The notes below the pieces were generated by a model that was not told where the DNA came from, did no database searches, and saw nothing but the letters and a program-made list of their open reading frames with translations. 64,000 nt of DNA, taken from NCBI RefSeq assembly GCF_900107045.1, contig NZ_FNON01000012.1:62001-126000 (forward strand), read 5' to 3'. Positions 41,629 through 49,194 of this stretch are shown piece after piece. The first letter of the stretch is position 1. Each line of letters starts with the position of its first letter. The stretch comes from Amycolatopsis xylanica (GTDB lineage Bacteria > Actinomycetota > Actinomycetes > Mycobacteriales > Pseudonocardiaceae). Both the position numbers and the translations under genes were made by a program.

Positions 41629-43019
41629 GTAGTCGTCCAAACGAGACGCTGCTCCCGATCCGGATCGTCCACAGTAGACGAGACGTCGTCGAACAGCCTT
41701 GTGGTACGCGATTCCGGGGTGTACGCGGGCCAGCCGGGATTCCCGCTCGCGATGAAGCGGACCCACGCGGAGTGCATCTCCGTCGCGACGGCCTGCAGCC
41801 GGTCCCAATCGGGCTTACGGGCCCCGAAAAGGTACCGCCAGTTCACGTTCCGGACGTCGTCGAACATCAACGCCAGGTCGAGCCCGTGCGGCGCGCCCAT
41901 TCCCTTGCCGAACGGCCTGATCCGCCAGTCCAGCCGGTACATCCACACGGGACGGTCCTGCGCCTCGGCGAACCGGATCGCCGGGATCCACCAGTCCCCC
42001 GCGGTGAACGCGTGCCGCTCGGCGAGTTCCGCGGGCCAGTCCGGCAGCAGCGCGCGATAAGCGGCCCGTGCCTTGGCCAGCTCCTCGGGATTCAGCACGG
42101 TCGAGCCGCTCCCGAGCAGCCGCGCGCCGCCCCTGGTCAGCATGTGGAACAGGTCCTGCTCGTCGTGGGTGGTCCCGATCAGCACCGGAACCTTGGCCTT
42201 CACCTCACCGGGACGCCGGGGCAGGACGGTCCCGTCGACGACCACCCGGTAGGTCACCATGGTGCCCGAGGCGAGCCCGACCCGTTGCTGCGCCGCGACA
42301 ATCTCCTCGGCGGGCAGCTCACGCAGCTCGCCGCCCGCCTCGGCCTGGACGGCGTCCGCGATCTTCGCGGCCTCCTCCGGAGTGTCCACAACGGACCCGA
42401 CGCCGGTGCCGCTCTGGATGATCGCCTGCCGGATCAGCCCGTCGACGGCGGGCACCGCGAGCAGCGTCCCGACCGTACGCCCGCCGTTCGACTGGCCGCC
42501 GAGCGTGACCCGGGCCGGGTCGCCGCCGAACGCGGAGATGTTGTCCCGCACCCATTCCAGCGCGCGGATCTGGTCCAAGGTGGACACGTTCACGTCCGCG
42601 ATATCCGGCCGGTAGAGCATGCCGAGCACCCCGAGCCGATACGCGATGGTCACCACGACCACACCGTTGCGCGCGAACGCGCTCCCGTCGAACTGGTTCG
42701 GCGAGCCCATCACCCCGCCACCGCCGTGAATCCACACCAGCACCGGGTAGGGCCCGGGCGCGGCGGGCGCGTAGACGTTCAGGTAGAGACAGTCCTCACC
42801 GCCGACAAGCCCTTTCCCGGTGAGCGCGGGCTGCAACGCCATCGGCGGAAGCTCCAGCGCGTCCCGGACCCCCGCCCACGGCGTGACCGCCCGCGGGGCC
42901 CGGAACCGCAGCTCGCCGACGGGCGGCGCGGCGTACGGCAGGCCCAGGAAGAGCTGGACACCATCGCGTTCCACACCACGGACGATCCCGTCGGCGAGCT
43001 GTCGATCAACGAACGTCAC
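41622..43019 (-). CDS. Type B carboxylesterase
   Basis: A 465-residue carboxylesterase/para-nitrobenzyl-esterase family protein: GLPYAAPPVGELRFRAP, EDCLYLNVYAP, oxyanion WIHGGGGVMG, nucleophile Ser in GGQSNGGRT (usually GESAG), His in GAPHGLDL. No signal peptide is seen, so probably cytosolic. Its GTG start directly follows the TAA of the GH20 gene, so the two are co-transcribed. It may deacylate sugar-linked substrates (inference). Confidence 0.87.
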   Translation of the reverse strand: MTFVDRQLADGIVRGVERDGVQLFLGLPYAAPPVGELRFRAPRAVTPWAGVRDALELPPMALQPALTGKGLVGGEDCLYLNVYAPAAPGPYPVLVWIHGGGGVMGSPNQFDGSAFARNGVVVVTIAYRLGVLGMLYRPDIADVNVSTLDQIRALEWVRDNISAFGGDPARVTLGGQSNGGRTVGTLLAVPAVDGLIRQAIIQSGTGVGSVVDTPEEAAKIADAVQAEAGGELRELPAEEIVAAQQRVGLASGTMVTYRVVVDGTVLPRRPGEVKAKVPVLIGTTHDEQDLFHMLTRGGARLLGSGSTVLNPEELAKARAAYRALLPDWPAELAERHAFTAGDWWIPAIRFAEAQDRPVWMYRLDWRIRPFGKGMGAPHGLDLALMFDDVRNVNWRYLFGARKPDWDRLQAVATEMHSAWVRFIASGNPGWPAYTPESRTTRLFDDVSSTVDDPDREQRLVWTTTG

Positions 43020-44594
43020 TTACGATCCTGACGGCCAGGTCACCTGAGGCGACTTGTAGTACTTGATACCCAGCAGTTTCCACAATGGCCCCTGCTGCGC
43101 GAGCCGCTTGCTGAACGCCGTCCAGTTGTGCGTGCTCTGCGGCGACCACCCGAGCTCGGCGAGCCCGACCAGCCTCGGGAAGGTCATGACCTCGATGTCG
43201 CCCATGGTCTTGATCGTCTCGGTCCACAGTGGACCTTCGACGCCGGCGACAGCCGACTCCCCGACCCCGCTCAAGTAGGCGCCCGGGTTCCAGTCGTAAG
43301 CCTTCTTGACCTCGATCGTGCCTGCCCAGTCGTTACCGGGTGAGGTGCTGCTCGTGTACTTCATGTCCAGGTACGCGCGGTTCGCGGGCGACATCAGCAC
43401 CTTGGTGCCGTTGTTCTTGACCGCGTTGGCCACCGCGGTGTTGCTGGTGTTGGTGTCCCAGAACTGCGCCACCGCGCCCGCGACCGGCGTCGCGTTCGCG
43501 ATCTCGTGCCACCCGATCGGCTTCTTGCCGTGCTTGAGCACGATCTGCTGCACCCGGTTGATGAAGGTCTTGTAGTCGGCCGGTTGCGTCGACTTCGCCT
43601 CATCCCCGCCGATGTGCAGGTAGGGACCGGGCGTCAACGCCGCGAGCTGCCCGACCACGGCGTCCAGGAAGGTGTACGTGATCTCCTTCGAGGTGCACAG
43701 CGAGCTGAACCCGACATCGGTCCCGGTGTACAGCGGCCGCGCCTTGCCATCACAGTTCAGCTCGGCATAGGACGCCAGCGCGGCGTTGGTGTGTCCCGGC
43801 ATGTCGATCTCGGGCACGACGGTGATGTACTTCGACTGCGCGTAGGCGACGATGTCGGCGTACTCGGCCTGTGTGTAGTACCCGCCGGCGCCGCCCCCGA
43901 CCTGCGTACTGCCGCCGTAGGTGGCCAGCCGCTCCCAGCCGTTGATCATGATCCGCCAGCCCTGGTCATCGGCCAGGTGCAGGTGGAAGTAGTTCAGCTT
44001 GTACCGCGCGATCTCGTCGATGAACCGCTTCACCTGCGCGACCGTGAAGAAATGCCGCGCCACATCGAGCATCGCGCTCCGGTACCCGAACCGCGGCTGG
44101 TCGACGACCTTCCCGCCGGTCAGCTTCCACGGCCCCGCGGTCACGGTGCTCCCCTGCGCCTGCGGCGGGAAAAGCTGCAGCAACGTCTGCGCCCCGGCGT
44201 ACAGCCCGGCCGCCTTGTTCGCCCGGACGGTCACCCCGTCAGCGGTCACGTCGAGCTGGTAGCCCTGGTCACCCACACTCGCGGGAGCCCCGGACAGCAG
44301 CAGCTGGATCCCGTCGGCGGCGGGCGGGGTGTGCACCGGAATGGCGTACCCGGTCGACTTCCGCAGCGTCGCGGCCAGCTGGTCCCCGATGCCCGGCACA
44401 TCGGTCGAAATCGCGACGCTGGACGGCAGCGTGTAGGTCACCCCACTGGTCTGGACCGCGCTGGCAGGCGCCGGGACGATGCTGCTGAACGGAACGGGAC
44501 CGGGAGCCGCTGCTGCCATGGTCCCGGACCCTAACGGCACCGAAGTGGCCAGCAGCAGCGCAGCGAGCACGAGCCGCACTCTGGACGAGCTCAT
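43020..44594 (-). CDS. Secreted GH20 beta-N-acetylhexosaminidase
   Basis: A 524-residue secreted enzyme cleaving terminal GlcNAc/GalNAc. Signal peptide to about residue 30 (ATSVPLGSGTMAAAA), GH20b domain, then the GH20 barrel: LDVARHFFTVAQVKRFID, HLHLADDQGW, EIDMPGHTNAAL and catalytic Asp331-Glu332 in HIGGDEAKS. With CsxA on the other side it suggests chitin/chitosan oligosaccharide use. GGAGG (44601-44605) precedes ATG 44594. Confidence 0.93.
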   Translation of the reverse strand: MSSSRVRLVLAALLLATSVPLGSGTMAAAAPGPVPFSSIVPAPASAVQTSGVTYTLPSSVAISTDVPGIGDQLAATLRKSTGYAIPVHTPPAADGIQLLLSGAPASVGDQGYQLDVTADGVTVRANKAAGLYAGAQTLLQLFPPQAQGSTVTAGPWKLTGGKVVDQPRFGYRSAMLDVARHFFTVAQVKRFIDEIARYKLNYFHLHLADDQGWRIMINGWERLATYGGSTQVGGGAGGYYTQAEYADIVAYAQSKYITVVPEIDMPGHTNAALASYAELNCDGKARPLYTGTDVGFSSLCTSKEITYTFLDAVVGQLAALTPGPYLHIGGDEAKSTQPADYKTFINRVQQIVLKHGKKPIGWHEIANATPVAGAVAQFWDTNTSNTAVANAVKNNGTKVLMSPANRAYLDMKYTSSTSPGNDWAGTIEVKKAYDWNPGAYLSGVGESAVAGVEGPLWTETIKTMGDIEVMTFPRLVGLAELGWSPQSTHNWTAFSKRLAQQGPLWKLLGIKYYKSPQVTWPSGS

Positions 44595-44613
44595 AAAGAT
44601 CCTCCATGGTTCA

Positions 44614-44623
44614 GGAAGCTTCC
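44614..44623. promoter_or_regulatory. Candidate ROK-type operator before the GH20 gene
   Basis: Perfect palindrome GGAAGCTTCC within CAGGAAGCTTCCAAG, 20 bp upstream of the GH20 start. The AGGAA-NN-TTCC core resembles the CsnR-like box at 38124 but lacks the outer TTA/TAA arms. Confidence 0.35.
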
Positions 44624-44760
44624 AAGGAGCGAGCTGGGGAGAGTGCGGCGTGCTGTCCCGAAGTCGCTGACCTGATTCAACCAGAGCGGGTAGCCCCGAA
44701 CCAGGCGTCCGCCCCCTCCCCGTCGGACCGGGGTCGTGAGTGCTGCGGCCGGTTCTAACG

Positions 44761-45077
44761 GACCGGTACCTGGCGACCGACCACGCGAGTCTCGGCGCGA
44801 GTGGAAGGTTTGCTCCGTTAGATGCAGAAATTCTTCCACTCGCTCGGACTCATCCACCCTGGGCACGTGACAAGGGCCGCCCTTGCAACGCTGTGGGTGA
44901 CAAAGGCCGCCCGTGTCACCCAGACCGGGGCCCGGCGCATGGGAAACGGAGCGTTGAACGCCTCGTTTCCCACACACCACCACACATAAGTCACTGTCGT
45001 TCCGCTGAGCGTGACACAAGCCCCGTTCATACCGACCAGCCAAGCCCAGGCCAGGCGTAGACCGCCAAAAACCGGCT
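44761..45077. mobile_element. Putative decayed MITE-like element, 317 bp
   Basis: The ends are imperfect inverted repeats: CCGGTACCTGGCG near the left end and, on the other strand, CCGGTTTTTGGCG at the right end (10 of 13). The interior has no credible gene but several hairpins: copy 2 of the 47-bp hairpin (44797-44843), GGGTGACA/TGTCACCC (44895-44921) and GGGAAACG/CGTTTCCC (44941-44971). It differs in sequence from the 3588-3923 element but occupies the same target position. Confidence 0.5.
44797..44843. repeat. 47-bp hairpin repeat with conserved loop (copy 2)
   Basis: GCGAGTGGAAG (44797-44807) pairs with CTTCCACTCGC (44833-44843); the loop includes GCTCCGTTAGATGCAG. Compared with copy 1 (3989-4035) the loop has one change and the stem pair next to GTGG is swapped from T-A to A-T. 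Confidence 0.55.
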
Positions 45078-45230
45078 GGCTCTAACCGGTCAAAGCACTC
45101 ACGGCCCCTCTGCGGCGTCAACCAGCCCCTCGCCTGCGACGACCGAGAGCGACCATCTATCCTGCTCGCCGTTAGAGTGACAAGTCCTGTTGCTCTCGAT
45201 TTGCGTTGTCGGGAGAACGGGAGCACTCGA

Positions 45231-47300
45231 GTGGCCGCCGTCCTTGATGCCGTGACCGGCTCACCCGCCCGGCCCCAGAAGCCCGCCCAGCGCCTCGACA
45301 TCCAAGGCCTGCGTGCGCTCGCCGTCGGCCTGGTCGTCTTCTACCACCTCAGGCCCACCTGGCTCCCAGGCGGTTTCATCGGCGTCGACGTCTTCTTCGT
45401 CATCTCGGGCTTCCTCATCATCGGCACGCTAACCAGCGAGATCCGCCGTACCGGTCGCCTGGGCCTGCTCGAGTTCTACGCTCGCCGCCTTCGCCGCCTG
45501 GTGCCTGCCGCGACGGCCGTGCTGCTGGTCACCGTGGCCGCGACCGTGCTGCTGGCCCCGGTTTCCCGCTGGCCGGATGTGTTCCGCGAGGTCGTCTCGG
45601 CCGCGCTGAACGTTCAGAACTGGACGCTGGCGGTCCTGTCCTCGGACTACGCGCACGCCACCGCGACGGCTTCGCCGGTACAGCATTTCTGGTCGCTGGC
45701 GGTCGAGGAGCAGTTCTACCTCGTCATTCCGCTGATCCTGCTGACCAGCGCCGTGCTCGCGGCCCGGAAGAAGGCGAATCCGGCGCGCTGGGCGTTCGGC
45801 GCGGTCGTGCTCGTGAGCGTGGTGTCGTTCGCGTTCTCGGTGCTGTTCACGCCCGCTCACCACGGGGCCGCGTACTTCATCACGCCGACGCGGATGTGGG
45901 AACTCGGCATCGGCGGACTGGCGGCGATCGCGTTGCACCGGCTCCGCCTCGGCGGGCTCGCGCAGCTGCTGCTCGGCTGGATCGGCCTCGCGGCCGTCGT
46001 CGTCTCGGCCGTGACACTGACGACCGAGATGGCCTTTCCCGGCTGGATCGCCGCGATCCCGACCCTCGGCACGGTCGCGCTCCTGCTCGCGGGTGACGGG
46101 AACGAGCACACCTACGCCGAGATCACGCCCTACCTGAGCGTGCCGCCGCTGCGCTACATCGGCGACATCTCGTACAGCCTGTACCTCTGGCATTGGCCGG
46201 TCATCGTCTTCTTGCTGGAGCAGTCAGGGAATACCCATCTCAGCGCGTTCCAAGTAGTGGTCGCCTCCGCGCTGAGCTTCGCGCTCGCGGCGGCGTCCAA
46301 GCGCTTCATCGAAGACCCGTTCCGCAAGCCGAAACGACGGCGCGTCACCTATCTGCTCGGGGTGGCCATGGTGGCGACGAGCGTCATCGTGGCGACCGTT
46401 CCCTGGCACTTCGGGCAGGCCAAGCTGGACGACCTCGCCGCCCGCTCCGCGCTCACGAACAAGCACCCCGGCGCACTCGCCTTGTCCCCCGTCGAGCCGA
46501 GCCCGGTGCCGACCGGCGTCCCGATCGTTCCAGATCCCGCGATCGCCCGCGACGACTTCCCGCTGCTCGACCGCCCCGGCTGCGCCACCTACGACTTCGA
46601 GAACAAGCTGACCGGCTCGGCGTGTGGTTACGGCAACCCGAACGCGACGAAGACCGTCGTGCTGCTCGGTGACTCGCACGCGGCGATGTACAGCACCGCG
46701 CTCGCCGAGTACGTCGGCAAGCACACCGACTGGCGGCTCAAGGTCGTCGTCCGCAACGGCTGCCCGTTCACCGCGACCGCGCCGAGCGAGGCCGGGATCC
46801 CGCTGACCAACTGCGCCGACTTCAATCAGACGGCGCTGGAGTCGGTCGTCGCGCTGCGCCCGAACCTGGTGATCACGGCGGCCATGTCCCCGCAGTCCTA
46901 TGTGGAGGACCTGGAGTGGACCTGGCCGTCGCGGTCGGTGCTGGTCGACGGCTACCGCACGGTGCTGACCAGGCTGAGCGAAGCGAACATCCCCGTCGCG
47001 GTCATCCGGGAGATCCCGCGGCCCTCGCTCAGCGTGCCCGCCTGCCTGCAGCGCAACCCCGATCGCGCCGCCTGCGACACCCGGCGGCAGGCCGCCTTCC
47101 CGTCCGAGGGCGACCCGCTGGCCGAAGCCGCGGACGGGCTCAGCGGGGTCAGGATCGTCGACATGACGAACTGGCTCTGCGACGGCACGTCGTGCCCCGC
47201 GGTGATCGGCAACGTCGTCGTCTACCGGGACAACCACCTCACCAACACCTACGTGCGCACGCTGAGCGGCCCGCTCGCGGCCGCGCTGGGGCTGTTCTGA
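45231..47300 (+). CDS. OafA-type acyltransferase with C-terminal SGNH domain
   Basis: A 689-residue membrane protein. Residues about 20-400 are an acyltransferase-3 domain (RLDIQGLRALAVGLVVFYHL with the helix-1 His, GVDVFFVISGFLI, RRLRRLVPAATA, SLAVEEQFYLVIP). After a linker, an SGNH domain (from about 460) shows VVLLGDSHAAMYSTAL and the C-terminal YRDNHLTNTYV block (D-x-x-H). The fusion acylates extracytoplasmic polysaccharide or cell-wall sugars. GTG 45231 follows GGGAG; a GTG at 45177 is an alternative. Confidence 0.9.
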   Translation: MAAVLDAVTGSPARPQKPAQRLDIQGLRALAVGLVVFYHLRPTWLPGGFIGVDVFFVISGFLIIGTLTSEIRRTGRLGLLEFYARRLRRLVPAATAVLLVTVAATVLLAPVSRWPDVFREVVSAALNVQNWTLAVLSSDYAHATATASPVQHFWSLAVEEQFYLVIPLILLTSAVLAARKKANPARWAFGAVVLVSVVSFAFSVLFTPAHHGAAYFITPTRMWELGIGGLAAIALHRLRLGGLAQLLLGWIGLAAVVVSAVTLTTEMAFPGWIAAIPTLGTVALLLAGDGNEHTYAEITPYLSVPPLRYIGDISYSLYLWHWPVIVFLLEQSGNTHLSAFQVVVASALSFALAAASKRFIEDPFRKPKRRRVTYLLGVAMVATSVIVATVPWHFGQAKLDDLAARSALTNKHPGALALSPVEPSPVPTGVPIVPDPAIARDDFPLLDRPGCATYDFENKLTGSACGYGNPNATKTVVLLGDSHAAMYSTALAEYVGKHTDWRLKVVVRNGCPFTATAPSEAGIPLTNCADFNQTALESVVALRPNLVITAAMSPQSYVEDLEWTWPSRSVLVDGYRTVLTRLSEANIPVAVIREIPRPSLSVPACLQRNPDRAACDTRRQAAFPSEGDPLAEAADGLSGVRIVDMTNWLCDGTSCPAVIGNVVVYRDNHLTNTYVRTLSGPLAAALGLF

Positions 47301-47331
47301 CCCGGGTGGACTGACCAGCGACAATGACGCG

Positions 47332-49194
47332 GTGGACATCGCGGCGTTGATCGTTGGGCTGGTAGTGGCCGTTCTCCTGGTCACCACGGTGGCCAGGAGA
47401 CTCGACTGGCCGGAGCCGCTGTGCCTGATCGCGGTCGGCGTGGCGGTCTCGTACCTCCCGGGCGTGCCCGAGGTGCACCTGGTGCCCGAGGTCGTGCTGC
47501 TCGGGCTGCTGCCGCCCCTGCTCTACGCGACCGCGATCCAGACGTCGCTGGTCGACTTCCGGGCGAACCGGGGGCCGATCGCGCTGCTGAGCGTCGGGCT
47601 GGTCACGTTCACCACGCTGGTCGTCGGGTTCGTCGCGTGGCTGGTGATCCCGGGGCTGCCGCTGGCGGCCGGGTTCGCGATCGGGGCGGTCATCGCGCCG
47701 CCGGACGCGGTCGCGGCGACGGCCGTGGCGCGGCGGGTGGGGATGCCGCGCAAGATCGTGCGGCTGCTCGAGGGCGAGAGCCTGGTGAACGACGCGGCCG
47801 CGCTGGTGGCGTTGCGGACGGCCATCGCGGGCATCGCGGGTTCGGTGACGCTGTGGCAGATCGGGGGCGACTTCCTGCGCGCCGCCGGGGTGGGGATCCT
47901 GATCGGGCTGCTGGTCGGATTCGTCGCGGCGATGATCCGGACGCGGCTCGAGGATCCGGTGACCGACACGGCGCTTTCGCTCGCGGTGCCGTTCATCGCG
48001 TACCTGTCGGCCGAGGCGTTCCATGGTTCCGGGGTGCTGGCGGTGGTGCTCGCCGGGCTGATCCTCGGGCACAAGGCGCCGGAGATGCTGTCCGGCTCCT
48101 CGCGGCTGGCGAGCAGGCTGAACTGGCAGACCATCCAATTCCTGCTGGAAAACATGGTCTTCCTGCTGATCGGGTTGCAGGTCCGGCCGATCCTCGCCGA
48201 GGTCGCGCGCGGTGACCTCAGCGGCTGGCAGCTGACGGTGATCTGCTCGGCCATCCTGCTGGTGACGATCTTGACGCGCGCGGTGTGGATGTTCGGGATC
48301 GCGTCGGCGCGGCGGCTCTTCCGGCTCAAGGCCTGGCGGTGGTCGTACTCGGCGGTCGTCGCCTGGGCTGGCATGCGCGGTGTCGTCACGCTCGCGGCCG
48401 CGTTCGTGCTGCCCGACGACACGCCCCAGCGCGCCGTGCTGGTGCTGGCCGCGTTCGTCGTGGTGGCCGGAACGCTGGTGCTGCAAGGAAGTTCGCTCCC
48501 CTGGCTGGTGCGCAGGCTCAAGCTGCCCGCGCCCGACCCGGCCGAGGACGCGTTGCAGGAGGCCGCGCTCATCAACGCCATGTCCCACGCCGCGCTCGCG
48601 AAGCTGGAGGAGGTCAGGACGCCCGACGACCCGCCCGAGGTGCTCGACCGGCTGCGTGACCGGATGCGCCACCGCACCGACTCCGCGTGGGAACGCCTTG
48701 GCACCCAAGGTTCGCTCGAGGAGACGCCGAGCAGCGCCTACCGCCGGTTGCGGCTGGAGATGATGGAAGCCGAGCGCCAGTACTTCGTGGAGGCGCGCGA
48801 CGCGGGCAAGGCCGACGACGAGGTGCTCCGCCGCGTGCTGGAGCGGCTCGACATCGAAGAGTCCATGTTGGACCGTGCCAAGGAGGAGGCTCCCTTGGCG
48901 GAGAACAGGGAACTCCGCACGCCGGCGGCCACCGCGGGCTCGTGCAAGCACCTGAGCCACGCCTGGCGCGAGGTCGATCCGACGTCTCAAGACCAGTGCG
49001 CGGCCTGCGTCGAGGAGGGCCTGAACTGGGTCCACCTGCGCATGTGCCTCAAGTGCGGCAACGTCGCCTGCTGTGACTCGTCCGTCGGTAAGCACGCGAC
49101 CCGGCATTTCCAGGACACACTGCACCCGGTCATGCGCAGCTTCGAGCCCGGCGAGACGTGGCGATGGTGCTTCGTCGACAAACAGCTAGGCTAG
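47332..49194 (+). CDS. CPA1 Na+/H+ antiporter fused to a UBP-type zinc finger
   Basis: A 620-residue protein. Residues 1-400 are a CPA1-type exchanger with about 12 helices (APPDAVAATAVARR, GESLVNDAAALV with the ion-binding Asn-Asp, WAGMRGVVTLAAAFVLP). Residues about 410-520 are a helical, charged cytosolic linker. Residues about 530-620 form a ZnF_UBP module: SCKHLSHAW, QCAACVEEGLNWVHLRMCLKCG, ACCDSSVGKHATRHFQDTLHPVM, PGETWRWCF. In eukaryotes this finger binds the ubiquitin C-terminus; its bacterial ligand is unknown. It overlaps the convergent NACHT gene by 9 bp. Confidence 0.9.
   Translation: MDIAALIVGLVVAVLLVTTVARRLDWPEPLCLIAVGVAVSYLPGVPEVHLVPEVVLLGLLPPLLYATAIQTSLVDFRANRGPIALLSVGLVTFTTLVVGFVAWLVIPGLPLAAGFAIGAVIAPPDAVAATAVARRVGMPRKIVRLLEGESLVNDAAALVALRTAIAGIAGSVTLWQIGGDFLRAAGVGILIGLLVGFVAAMIRTRLEDPVTDTALSLAVPFIAYLSAEAFHGSGVLAVVLAGLILGHKAPEMLSGSSRLASRLNWQTIQFLLENMVFLLIGLQVRPILAEVARGDLSGWQLTVICSAILLVTILTRAVWMFGIASARRLFRLKAWRWSYSAVVAWAGMRGVVTLAAAFVLPDDTPQRAVLVLAAFVVVAGTLVLQGSSLPWLVRRLKLPAPDPAEDALQEAALINAMSHAALAKLEEVRTPDDPPEVLDRLRDRMRHRTDSAWERLGTQGSLEETPSSAYRRLRLEMMEAERQYFVEARDAGKADDEVLRRVLERLDIEESMLDRAKEEAPLAENRELRTPAATAGSCKHLSHAWREVDPTSQDQCAACVEEGLNWVHLRMCLKCGNVACCDSSVGKHATRHFQDTLHPVMRSFEPGETWRWCFVDKQLG

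Larger units (their letters stand above)
44733..45105. repeat. 46-bp palindromic repeat split by a second insertion
   Basis: The left part runs from GTCGTGAGTG to 44760 and the right part from 45078 to CACTCACGGC at 45105. Joining 44733-44760 to 45088-45105 restores a 46-bp unit like 16827-16872. GGTTCTAACG (44751-44760) and GGCTCTAACC (45078-45087) match in 8 of 10 bases, as an aged target duplication at exactly the same palindrome centre as at 3578-3587. Confidence 0.65.
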
